Source: Pleuronectes platessa (lineage: Eukaryota; Chordata; Actinopteri; Pleuronectiformes; Pleuronectidae). From it: a stretch of 64,000 nt of DNA. This document shows positions 43,935 through 56,400 of the stretch, one piece after another. The translations under genes were made by a program, and so were the position numbers. The notes beneath the pieces are model-generated. The model ran no database searches and was not told the DNA's origin. It worked only from the letters and a program-made list of their open reading frames with translations. Location of the stretch: NCBI RefSeq assembly GCF_947347685.1, contig NC_070637.1, positions 15,206,848-15,270,847 on the forward strand, in the 5' to 3' direction. Numbering within the stretch: the stretch's first letter is position 1; each line of letters opens with the position of its first letter.

Positions 43935-44910
43935 TGGTGCCAATTACAGTACACAACAGTCATACCTGAATGTATAAATGTGTATAGATAAATATGACCT
44001 ATGCTTACTCATGAAGTGGTAACTTTTAGCTGTTATTTAGTTTCCAATGTAAGATATAGAAATCACATACTGTTGAAGAAGTGACAGTCCATCAGGATGG
44101 CTCCAGGCATCGCAGACTGTGTTGATCTGAAGGTTTCAAGTCTCTTTATAGTGCGAGCGGCTGCAGACTCCGGTCTCAGCTCGGCACCACGTCACAGAGC
44201 TCCGACTCATGTTGCTACCCATGTTGACTTTGTTTTCCATGCTGTTGATGTGATCCCAGTGGTGTACAATAACATTAAAAAGTAGATCTCATAAAGGATA
44301 CTGATGAACAGTCACTGTAGCTCTTAAGCTCTGTGCCTCCTGCACGTTTGGTCCAATGTGGCTTTCGTTTCATGTCTCCTTTCCTTCCTCTGCACTGACC
44401 TGTAACTGGACCGGTGCGTTCAACTTCCTGCTAGACATCTTAGTGGTGCTTGTGCTATATTGAGATGTAATTCAAGTCGTCCGGTCACATGACCGGAAAC
44501 ACCGATTATTTCCATCATATGAACTATATACATAAATATGTTATTGTAAACAACACGATGTCTCTGTTGTATTGAACCAGTGCAAAAACTTAAATATCCC
44601 TGGTCGGGTTCTGTCTGTTTGCTTTTTGTTTTGTTTTGTTACAGGATTGATGGTGGGATTGAACCGAAAAACTCCCAAATAATACTGAATGTATGTAGTG
44701 CCACCGACAAAATGTTTACCAAACCTCCACTCTTTTCATTAATTAAACTTAAATGTGTGTGCTTTTAAGAACCTGTCGTCGTTTTCTTTAATGTCTTCTC
44801 TGTAATTTGACCTGAGAGTTTAAAACTGAAGTTTATCTACTCAATAGCCCTTGTGGGGGAATTTGTTTTTCAGAGAGGGAAAAGCTACCCGCCAAAAAGT
44901 TAACAAATCC

Positions 44911-45349
44911 GTTTTCAGACATGAACTCCGGTGGTTTCCTTTCACACATGAACAACACAGCGGGATATTCTCTAGAGGGATTCTCTGTGACAAGATCACA
45001 GCAGCTCCCTGGAGCGTTCAGGCAGGACGGGGGGGGGGGTTACAGCAGGCAGGATGTAACGTATGAATTACACTGTGCAGATCACGTGTTTTTGTTTACA
45101 GCACATCAACATCTGCGCCGACGTCTTCAACGTGTTTGGATCCTCTTTTTCATCCAGAGATGTTTCTTCATTTTTGCGTCTGTCACATGTTAGAGACCTC
45201 ACCAGCACACCAACTCGCTCGTGGTGAATCCTGCAGAGGATCTCCTATTTTATCACAAAGGCTCAAACAGACATTCCCTCACAGACAGCCCTTTCGGAGA
45301 ATCTGAGGAGATTATCCAGAGTTCAGCTCTGTGCATGTTTGAAAGCAGT
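44911..45349. mobile_element. Inverted-repeat element, copy 4 (longest)
   Basis: The left end, GTTTTCAGACATGAACTCCG, pairs with the right end, which inverted reads CTGCTTTCAAACATGCACAG then GAACTCTGG. The body of about 440 bases has a G run (45030-45039) and no transposase frame, so it is non-autonomous. Confidence 0.65.
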
Positions 45350-46734
45350 GTGAATTCACAGGCTTAACATGCACTTGGTCTAATAGACTATAAGGTACCT
45401 CCTAATTTGTGATGTATTTAAAAGAACGTATCTTTCACGCTGGCTCAGATGTTTTCAACCACATGGGAGACTTGATGGGAGGGCAGGGAGTCCTCATACT
45501 CACCCACACTTCCCACGGAGATCATATTAACCAGTATCCATCACATATAATTGCCGTAAATTCACTTAAGTAAAAAAGTATAAATCAATCCCTGCAAGGA
45601 CTTTTTTAACAGGTTATGAAACTGTCTTATTTTAATATGAATGCCTCTTTATGACCTTCAACAGCAAATTAGGCAATCGGGGAGAAAATTGGCTTTTTCT
45701 ATCAAATATTCTTGAAGTGTGTCACCGATTACCGTATGAAGGTCAGGTTGGAAAATCCTTGGTTCAGGCAGAGGGACAGGAAACAGAAGAAGGGGCTGTG
45801 CTAAAGGCTAACCCACGCAGACCAGCACTACCGCTTTTGTCCACAGAGGCGCCAAAGTCAGCGAGTTCCTTGTGGCAACACAATACTTCCTATTTGCGCC
45901 CCCCTTCTTACTGAGGAGAGTTGCTGAACCAAGAAGCTTGGAATATCAGCAGCGAGACAGCCATGACGCTCCTCACTGCAGGAGCTCACTGTAGAGTCAC
46001 CTTCTTCTGTATTTATTAGATGAAGCCACAAAGTGTCACTCAAAAGTCATTGCTTTAAACCCCTCAACTATGCTCACATTCTAACAGCTCAGCTCCAAAC
46101 AGCAAATAATCTGAGTCACTATTTGTCTAACCTGCCTTTTTAGTTGCTGGTGGACAGAATATATAGGAGCCACCTTTTGCCTCATGTTTGGTTTGGTGAG
46201 AAGTCGTCATTTACTCACCCTGTTTTCTGTAGTGACTAAGGTGAGGAAGGCAAACTGTTAACCAATCTGTCCCACAGTAGGAACTTCCTGTGGGGCTCCA
46301 GACTCTCGCCTGTGAGCCGTATGGCAGGTCATGGCAGGTCCCTGTCATGTGAAATGCCGAGATTGGCTCCATCAAGGCATTTCACAAAGCTGGCAGTAAC
46401 ATCCACCAGGAGAACGGCTGCCTCAACTGCCCAGTTCTCATGAACAACAGTAGATATTTGATACTTAGTATTCAGGGGCCATTATGCTTCGTATGAGTCT
46501 CTTATTGGATTGCGAACACGAGACCGTGTGCAGGATTTTAACTTCTCTTAATCTCTGGCAGAATGCCCTCAAGGAGAGATGGTCCAAGTATATTTCAGTA
46601 GGACCATTTGTTAAATTCATTGTGGAGACAACAGTGAAAATCAGGAGGAAGCTAGAGCAGGTACAGCGGTGTATTTCAATTGTGTTCGTTTCAAGTACAG
46701 ACTCTATTGAAAGATGGACGACATGACCGCTCCC

Positions 46735-46900
46735 AAAAAGTGAAGCCAAAATATCTTGCTCGCCCCCTGGAGGCTGGCTGCAGTATAGGTAATAAATCCT
46801 GCCTTCTCCATGTAAGTGGGCCAAATTAAAGTAAAAGTACACATGATGAACTGTAGGTAGTTCTTCTCCTTGAGACTGCTCCATACCACGGTCACAAGGC
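46735..46900. repeat. Probable dispersed fish repeat
   Basis: AAGTGAAGCCAAAATATCTT, CGCCCCCTGGAGGCTGGCTG and CAGTATAGGTAATAAATCC resemble a repeat I associate with percomorph genomes. Limits are uncertain. Confidence 0.4.
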
Positions 46901-47100
46901 TTTAACCCTCATTTTTCCTTCAACGCTAAGTGGAGATGCCACCTTCATAAACATATGGTTTCAAGCATAAAATCTGTGACTCAATTCAGGGGCTGCATTC
47001 TTTAGAGTTCATTTTCTACTCAGCCAATGAAAACTGCCTCCTTCGTGGGAAGTGAAGTTAGACCTGAAATAAGACGGTTTGGTCTACAGGCGGTTTATGT

Positions 47101-48843
47101 GATCACTGTTGGACACGCCAAGAATAAATGAGCCAAGAAACCAAATCTAAAATTCAAAACATCTTTATATCAACTCCAGCAAAAATACAAAGTTCTTAAC
47201 ACAACGATGCATCATTCTTGGGATTACCACAAATAAAGCAGTTATTTCTTTCTAATATACAAAATCAAAATCTTTTAAATAGCAACTGTAAAGAATAAAC
47301 ATGACCATGTCTGATATTTGGTGGGCTGTCTGAAGATGTGCTAAAATATATTAGCCTGCATGGAGTTCTTAAATAACAATAAAAACATGACTGACATGTT
47401 TTGCATTTACAGATGATTCACCCTAATGAGAATTGACCAAAATAAGAAAAATAACACTGTGCTAAAACTGGGACTTTTCCATTGACAATACACTAATGCA
47501 AGGTACTACTGTGGAAGTAAAACAAAATTTCACATTATGAGAACATCCTCCTGACAGTAAATGACAATAAAAATAAAAAAAAACATCACAATAAAACTGC
47601 AACATATGTGGATACTCAACTCAGAAGTGTGATTAGACTACCCCAAAAAGGTTCTTATCCAACTTGTAAATAATCAAGAGAAAGAATGTTTCACCCTGTA
47701 ATATGTCATTAATGCTAAAGAGGGCACATACTTTTCAGGCCTTTAATGCTTGTAACTATTGTTGCCACAGTGGCACAAACGCCAGTTTCCCAAAGTCATC
47801 TTTTTTTGTTAATTTTTTCAGTACAATCTTCTTAATGCGCACTCATTGTGCATGCATAGACTCGTAGGGAATTAGTATTCTCAAAGATGAGGTGCATAAG
47901 AATAGTTTTGTCCTGGAACGATCTCGTTATAAAGACTTCACACATGCACAATTTACTGAGCAGGTAACAGTGACCCGATGAAGAATGACCCGAAACAACA
48001 TAAAAAAAACACAAACCTCGGTCATGACACATATAGAACATGCCTGTCTGTTTTAACAATTCGGGCTCAATTTAGTTTTAACACCCAATACAACTACATT
48101 AAGAACCTGTTTACGTTAATGCTCTGGGAGAATGGGTATATAAAATAAATCTGTCAGTCAACATATGAATTTACAGATGAAGCATGAGGGACAGAAACAG
48201 TTGAACGTCAACTGCCTCACAACGGACTGAAACCTTTTATAACTAGATGACAGGGATTTTCACATTTAGCAAAACATTGTATCATTTTACACTTCATAAA
48301 TAAGGCACCTGGTCACAGCAGTCACACATTCACAATGTTGCGATTGGAAGAGAGGCTGGAGATAAAAACTACCTACAGCCTGGAGCCGGCCTCCCTTCTC
48401 ACAACACGCTCTCTGAACAGTAAATACAGTGCATGCTATAATCTAAAACAAGAATTATGTACAAAAATGGAGAAAAGAAACAAGAGTGGTGAATGAGTTT
48501 GATGTCACCTAGGAAAACTGAATCATAGCTTGAGTTTTGTTATCCTATTGTTATTTCCAGCTGAGTCGAATGCTGGAAAATAAAGCCAAACAGCAACTAC
48601 ATCAGCTAGACATCATGTAGGACATGTGTCGTCCCTGAACACGGAGCGAATGCTCAAAAAAATAATCGGTCACATCCACAATTTCACACTGAAGCTTTAC
48701 AAAAGCATAAATGAGTTTCAAAATCTGTTCCTTCTTCACATATTTGCCTTCTGAACAGGTATCCTCTGGGGAGGATACTAAATAGATGCTTCGGGTCCTT
48801 CTGGATATATTCTAGGTAAAGGAAAATCTTCTTTACAAAGATT
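47101..48843 (-). other. lcor: Probable lcor long-isoform 3' UTR
   Basis: AT-rich sequence after the stop of the long exon, no open frame. ATTAAA on the minus strand at 47742-47747 and TATAAA near 47163 are the only plausible poly(A) hexamers noticed. The boundary is a guess. Confidence 0.4.
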
Positions 48844-51800
48844 CTATTTTGAGAGTGACGTCCTGGTGCGCTTAGCTGGGGTCTGTAAAAGATCGCGAGC
48901 TCTTTTTTTTGCAGATTTGGTTGGACTACGCGTCAGCGAGGCAACCCGACGTCTCTTTGCAGAAGATTTTAAAGCACTCCTTCTCGTCAGCGCAGGTACC
49001 TCTGGTTTCCTGGCTGGTTTTGGGGATGCACGTTGCTTTGTCATTGACTTTGTGACCCTCTTTGAAGCATGGCTGGGGCTCCCACTCGCAGGCACCGTCA
49101 CCTCGATCTTTCTCTGGGATCTTGTCAGTACCTGGTCAGGTGAACTTGGAACCTTGACATCAGTGCTCTGTTGAGGGGGTTCAATAGCATTCTCTGAAAC
49201 TTTGATATCAGTGGTTGCACTATGCAATGATTCCTTTGTTTGGATTTTGACAGGATGTGTTTTAGTCACTGCATGTTTTTCCACCTCCGCTTTCTCTGGT
49301 TCACTTGGCATCTTGCTTTTAGATGTATCCGAAAGTTTTTGCTCAGATGCTTTTGGAGACCCGATTCGTTGAGAGCATCTCTTTGGCAATTCTTTTGTAG
49401 TTCTGCCTCTTGAAGCTGGACTTTTAATGCCGCGAGCCTTGGCTGCTCTCTCTTGAATGGGATGCTTTACAGCTTTCTTGCTCGCCAATGTTTTCCTCCT
49501 TTCCATTTTTGCTGCAGATTCTTTCATTTGTTTACTGACAGGCAGGCGGGACTTCTGGGCTTTTAGAGATGGTTTCAGGCTTGACTTTGCGACCGAATTT
49601 GACCTGACTAGTTTTTTCATATTGTTGGTTTTAAGGGTCTTTGCAACCTTTTTCAGTCCAACGTTGGTTTGTTGAACCTGCATCTTCCCTCGGATATTAG
49701 AATATTTCCTCAAGATCCTTGCACTAGCTGGATTCTTTGATTTACCAGAGGATTTCTGGGATTCACCGATCTGTACACAGGCTTCAGCAGAGGAGTGTGC
49801 CTTTGTCAAAGTTGGAGTAATACTGGGAGGTTCTCTCTTCTCTCTCCCTCTGACTGCATTTGCCTCTTGTTCCAATGCTTTAGCGAGCAATTTCATACTT
49901 TTGGGGTTGTTCTTTACGGGAGAAGCAATGGCAAACTTTTTCAAATGTTTCTTTAAGCGCTCTGCCTGTAGGCTTGGAAATACCCCCTGAGAAGCTCCTG
50001 ATGAACTCGAGCTGTTAAAAAACAGCTGCGTTTCTGATGGAAGTCGTGTATTCACATTCTTGACAATGACAAGGGACTTTGTCTCTGTTGATTCAAGGAA
50101 CCAGCGACAAATATTGGTAAGATTAAAACCTTTCATGAAAAGCATTTGGACCGGAGAGTATTTCTGGTGCTCTGAAGACTTTTGTTTTCGGGCCCTGCGT
50201 TTACTTTTCCATATTGCTGCCTGTCTGTCTGCTTTGTTTTTGTATCTTGCTGTTGGCTGACTCTCTTTGTCCATTTGCACCCAACCCTTTTGCATCTTAT
50301 CATACCTAACGTTTAAGTTTGAAATTAACTGTTGGTTATCTTCTCCTGTCAGAGTCTCAAAGAATTTGTTAGTAGTGTGTTTTGGGGGGTCAGGCCTTGC
50401 AATGACTGGGATTCCTGAACTGTGCAGCAAATCAGAGGGACCGGTCACTGCAGTGGGCTTCACTGGAGTTTTAAATATTCTTTCTGGCATTGTTCTGACA
50501 GGGGAAACAGCATCATTCTGCCTTCCAGCTACAGGCAGAGCACTGGTAGAAGGTGCAGCCAATGCCTGTGATCTCAAAGCCGGTTTCTTGTTTTCCACTG
50601 GTGGCGGCTGAGCAACAGGCTGTTGGGACATTTCAGCCTTAATGCTTTCACTCCTTAACGGCATTCTTGTGGGTTTTTCTAATTCAGAAGAATTGCATCC
50701 ATCTTCACTTGTCGACGTGTCTTCTAAAGATGCTTCATTAGGCTTCTGAGGCGGGCCGATATCAACCGCTCCGGTATCCTTTCGGAGAACCCGTTTACTT
50801 CTCAGTTGCTGATTCTCATTTGTATTCTCGTCCTCTACAACTTCTGCAGACCTTAGTTTCTGTTTGGAAAGCAATCCACTTTCTACTTCCTTTTGGGGAG
50901 TTTCTTCAGAGGTGTTCTCTACTGACGGAGATTGTTCTGTGTTTAGTTCCAAAGTTGTCTTTGGGGCAGTGTTCTGTTGGGACTGTTCAGAGGCAGCAGG
51001 GGCAAATGGCCCAGTTAGAAGAGAGGAAGTAGCAGGAAGTGGACTGAAAGGGGGAAGGGGGGGTAGCTGTTCTGGAGATTGAAGAGCATTGGTAACAATT
51101 GGTTCTTGGGATGAGATGGATGTGACATCAGGGGTTTCAGCCGGCTTCTGGCTGGTTGATCTTAGTTGTCGTTTGGAATCAGTGCTCTGAGGACTATCAT
51201 CAGGCTGATCAGCGATGACGGGCAATTTATCTTGGTCCGGTTGAACTCTCTTTTGTTTTCGGACGTGTTTGGTCTTTGAGAGAACTTTAGAATTTGGGCT
51301 AGTTGCTGTGTTGGAAAGCGGTTCCGTCACCTTCTCAATTGCAGGAATGTGCGTTTCCGGTAGAGGTTTTTCGAAATTTTCGCTTTCAACAGATGAAGCA
51401 ATAGTTGAACCAGCAGAGGTTTTCGCTACAATTTGACTCGATTTCACTGGGGTTGTGTTAGGTGAGGTGCTGTTACTTGATCTACGTCTCAGACTTCTGT
51501 CAGAGGCCGATACGGGTCTACCATTAACATACCCAACAATCACTGTTTGGGTTTGTTTCAACGGCTTCGGCACAGAGATTACCGATCCTTTTTTTCTACG
51601 CCAAGGGGGTAATTCTTTCAAGAGCGAATCAAGTGACTTTGAGGACAAGTCACAGTTATTATCATCCGTAGTCTCTAAAGGCAAAGCACTGCCAACTGCT
51701 CCAGATGTTTCCATCTCTAGCCCTTTCCCAATTGGCTCCTCTGTTGAAATTATGCAGCTTGACTCTTCTTCTACTTCAGAGTTGTCATTGGGTTCCTGTG

Positions 51801-53455
51801 CCTCTGGCTGAAGTTCCTGAAGTTGTTCATCTTGTATCTCCTCCCTTTCATTGTCCTCCATCTCTGCCTCAACTTGATTTGTGGGTGATGGGGCTCTATC
51901 CTGCTGTAGAGCAGGTTCACCATCTGACAGTTTATCTGATGAAACCTCAGTCTCAGCTTCCTCTATATTGGTATTTTCTAATGGTTCCGCTGATGTGTTT
52001 TCCTCTATCTGCTCTGTACTCTCTGGTATGTCCTCTTGAGGTTCAGGCTCAGTATCTTTTTCTGGTTCAGATGGAGCCGGAGCAACAATCTCTTCACTTG
52101 CTGTTACTCTCCCGGAATCTGCAGTTGTGTTCTCTTCTACATCCGTGTTGATATCTGTGTCTTTGTTCTCTGTTGGGGACTGTACTGGAGATGGAGGAGT
52201 AGACTGTCCCTTGCTCTGAGACTCTGTTTGACTAGTTTCAACTACATTGTCTACTTCAATGTCTGCTACCTCCACCACATCCGCCGTTCCCGGTATCACA
52301 CTCTCATCCGACTCCTCTGTGGACATCTGCTGATTTATTTTCTCCCTGCATGCTCCAACAAAAGTTATATCCACTGGGGGTACACCTTCAGGCTTTGAAA
52401 GGATTTGTTTAGGGGTCACCAATGTGATCAGATCAGGCATTGGATTAGGACAGTTGCCCCTCCCAGCCAATGTACGAACAGTTTTTAACTCCCAGATTTC
52501 GTCTGAGTACAAATGTCCCCTGGTGCTTTTCCTGGCATTGCGGCGAGGAAGTATTTTTCGCTGCCGTTCCTTAAAACACTCTGTAATTGGTTTGTCAATA
52601 AAAACAATGTCACAGTGGCCAAGATCAGGGTCAGCCATTCCTCTACATGCAGAGTCTCTTGTTCGATAATCAGGGGATGCCCTGATGGTCTTTCTGGCCG
52701 TCCGTGGAGAGCCTGAAGGAATGGTCATGTGGACTGAAAACAGTTTGGTTGGTGTTCCTTTAGCACTCCCAAGAGTCCCTCTTTGCCTAGCGTGTTGTGT
52801 GTGACTAGTCTGACTGTGTCTTTTCACAGAGGAGCTGAGCCTAGCACTGTGACTCTCTGTTCTGCTGGATGAATTTGAGTTTCCCTGTCTATCCTCGGAT
52901 GTGTCTGAGTGAGACGAAAGAGAGGTATTGAGCACGCATGACAACTTCTTGCCATCAGCAACATTGCTGGCCATGATTTTCATCTTAAGAGGTGCATGAT
53001 CACCGTGCCGGTCTGTGTCTACTGGATAAGTGACCAAAGCACGGTTACTGCCTGCCCCAGGGCGGCAAAGATCCAAAGCAGGGCTAGCAGTCATTGATGC
53101 TTTCAGTGACACTGCATTCTCCGGAACTTTCTTCATTGCATAACTGCTTGGGATGGAGTGGGACATATTCTGGACTTCTGACTTGGGAGTAGAATCACAG
53201 GAATATTTTAGCTCAGGGCTCGACTTCTCAAGGGCAAATTTTGCATCAGAAAAAGCTTTTCCCTGTGTCCCAGAGGGAGAGTTAAAAGCTTGCATTGTAT
53301 TGGAGGATGCAAGTGCTTTGACCTCTGTCTGTAGAAAACCTATGGCATCAACCATCTGCCTCTGATGGTGGGGGCAGAGCTTGGCCATAAACTGTTCCAG
53401 CGTGGCGGTGGACTGCAGGTCCTTCGCCTTAGCAACACGCAAGTCATGGGATTCA
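48844..53455 (-). CDS. lcor: lcor giant last exon (PALI1-type C-terminus)
   Basis: Acceptor TTTCTCCCTCAG at 53456. The exon is open for 4612 bases, 1536 codons plus the TAG at 48844-48846. Phase 2 entry gives Gly, then ESHDLRVAKAKDLQSTATLE. Visible parts (minus-strand bases): H3-like ARKT (52698-52687) and ARKST (52536-52522); conserved block IWELKTVRTLAGRGNCPNPM; a long acidic Glu/Ser-rich segment (about 52340-51700); LXXLL motif LDSLL (51633-51619) followed by ELPPWRRKKGS; a block with LFMKGFNLTNICRWFLEST (around 50150); and a strongly basic C-terminus with many S/T-P sites (49700-48847), for example LQTPAKRTRT. The open frame extends 13 codons into the intron, which is why its first Met is not the start. 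Confidence 0.92.
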
Positions 53456-56400
53456 CTGAGGGAGAAAAAAAAAAAAGATATATAAATATGCAGCAAGAAT
53501 AATCAACATTGGTTCATGCTACCGACTTGTAAAACTGTCAAATAGTGGTGGAGGTAAATGCTTGTGAAGAATAAAATCACAAATGCATAACAATTTGAAT
53601 CATTGCATATTTATTAGAAGAATAAGTGATTTTAAAAGTGAATCATTCGTCCAGTGAACTTTACCAATTACATTGTTACAGCGATTACATTTGTATTTTT
53701 TGCACAGTGGTGCTTTTTGTTGCAGTATACATAGAGAAACATTTCACATGCAAGTAGACATTTAGTAATGGAGGCCCACTTTGATGAAAACAAGTCAAAC
53801 ATGTTTATCACTTGAAAGCAAATACATCACGGGCAAATATATAACACATCTTTTATATTAAGTGTTTGTGTATTCAATGATTAGTTTAAAGGATGAAATT
53901 TAGATAAAAGCGCTCAACACAAAAAACTGTACAACTAAAAGAAACAAGTATGACTGAACATATGCTAAATTAATTATCCTTCTGAGGTTCTTTGTGCCTA
54001 TGCAAATGAATTAGTTCACTTGAGCCTATCACTTTCTGTATATGGCTAAAGTGTCAGTGAGGTAGAGCTATTACAACATCCTCCGATTCGTTAGGAGCAT
54101 TTATACCATCACGTTATGCCAAAATATATTATATTATGATTCTGAAAAGTTTACTTTCTGTGAAAACGAGTCATTCCCAAGGTACGCTGTGGTCTTTTCA
54201 CAAGAAAATGAACTGACAAATAAAACCACATCTGGATTCCTGAGATGACATGTGACAAGGCCATATTCAGTAATGAAAGAGAGATAGCTTTGAAGAGCAA
54301 GAGGTGCTAGCAATTTGAACATTATGAAAATAATAATCATTTGAAAAACTCTGAAACGAATGAACCACCAATCCTTTTGTAACTTGAAATTTGTTGCGAA
54401 TTCTCCTTTGAGCTCTAGCAGGAACGATACAATATCTCATGCTAGGCTAGCTACATAGCCTCTATGGTAGTTTTCATCTATATAGCAAAGTGGTTTGGTG
54501 ACATTTCACAGATCAGACAGGTAACCTGCAGGAAACCTGAATATGGATCTTTTTTTCTGTATTGAAATGTTTTGGTATAAGTACTAGATGGGTAGTCAAA
54601 AATATAGAAAGAAAACATTGTAGTGTTCATCTTTAAATCCCGAACGCAACAATACAACCTAAAGGTTGAGGCATGAATGTCGAAATGCATGTAGAGTTAT
54701 AGAAAAAATATGAGGACTTTGTTAAGAGCTTCAGAAATGGTGTTTTGATGCAACTTTAAATTGTGTTTTAATCAAATGTGTGCTGTTTGAGGAATTGAAC
54801 TGTAAAAAACACACTTGTTGATTTAACAACCTGGTCGTCGACACCTTACCTGAACTGAGTTTATGTGAACATTCATCATGCAACAAAGTAAGACAAATTA
54901 ATCGTTGAAAATGTTTAGTAAGGTTTTGTTGGCTGTAAAACACAAACTTGATTTTTAGAGCATGTCAAAAGATCTCAAAAGTAACTATCACAGATTAAAA
55001 ATATATTTTAGAGACTAAAAAAATAGCATTTGCTGCAAATGGAACCTGACAATTTTTTTGCTAAGTTCAATCACTTCCCATTCCTGCTTGTAAAGTCTAA
55101 GAAGTAAACTGGAATACCTGAAAAACAAAAGGTAAGGGTTTCATTCCTGAGGGTTTCACTGTTTTGCTTAGCATCGCAGTTAAGGACCTGACACAAAGGA
55201 AGGGCCTTTTTCTTCCAGAGTAATAAAATAAACTAACAAGCAGAACCAAACCAAATTACAACCAAATTCCGATAATATTATACAACCACACAACAGTTAA
55301 TCTACTTGATACATTGTTGACTTGACAGTAAACACACCAATACATCCTCAAAGAACTTTACCATATACAACTACCATCCCACTGGTACCTAGTCCAATCA
55401 TGCAAACTACACCCATTGTCAATACTTAAAACTATGTAAATGTTAAATCAAATGTAAAAAATCTGTTCATAGATTTAAGGGATTTTAGTCATTTGAAGAG
55501 CTAAACCATTTGAAATCAACTTACAATGTTGGTCCTCATAAATTATATTTACCTAACTTATGTTGGAATAAAGTAGGAAAATCTTAAATGTTATCCCTTC
55601 ACAACTATAACATAAGACAGTCAAATATATCTCTTAAGTATAATATATTTATGCCTATAAATACGTATAAGAATTACTTTGTTTTATTAAAGCCATTTAC
55701 ATTCATGTTACTTAAATTCTGCTAAATCCATTAATAATAAATATTGATTAATAAATACTGCATTTAACAAAAACAATTTCAGACAAAAAGGTTTCTCTAA
55801 AAGCAGGACACCATCAAAAAACGCTTTGTCACAACTGTTCAAGTAACAATGAGCCCACATGCTCTATCCCCCCCAAAAAGAAAGCATTGAATAGATCAGG
55901 GAGCAATTAACTACGAGGATACACTAACATATTTACATATAGTAGAAATCTTTCAGTGAGCTATGAACCATTACAATAAAGTAGTCTGTTCTGTGTACAA
56001 GACACATTGCTACATAAAACAGCTATGAGAACAGTAGACTGTGATATGGGTTTTTGCGATGAGGTAGTTGGCCATTTGATCCGCTACGATAGAACGAAAA
56101 AGCATGAAATATGTTGTGTCAATTAACCAAAAGCGCTTGTGTGTCTATAATATATCCATTATAATACACTACACGAGAAAATGAAAGGATATTTGAATTA
56201 TGCTGGATGATTGTCAATGCAGCAATAAATAATGATGTTAAACAGCGTCTAGATAACCGGACACGTAGACGTGAATTAATTGCTTAAAAAATGATCACGT
56301 AGAATGGTTAATCGTTTACAAAAACTTTAACAATGGAGGGAGGGGAGATGCATAAGATACAGTAACAAATAAAGAATACCTGCATTAATAAAAGAAGCCT

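Larger units (their letters stand above)
41626..44760 (+). other. slit1: slit1 3' UTR and downstream flank
   Basis: No open frame of note. It starts with a GA-rich tract and becomes AT-rich. AATAAA hexamers at 43412, 43853 and 43929 and ATTAAA at 44742 are possible poly(A) signals; which one is used cannot be decided here. Confidence 0.6.
44761..47100. other. Intergenic region between converging slit1 and lcor
   Basis: No exon recognised on either strand. It contains an inverted-repeat element and a probable dispersed repeat. Confidence 0.6.

Noticed and set aside
53456..53496. ATG at 53496 as start of a separate intronless gene
   Set aside because: The first 13 codons are the polypyrimidine tract and acceptor read as protein. 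Family homology starts after the AG at 53456 and the phase fits the upstream lcor exon.
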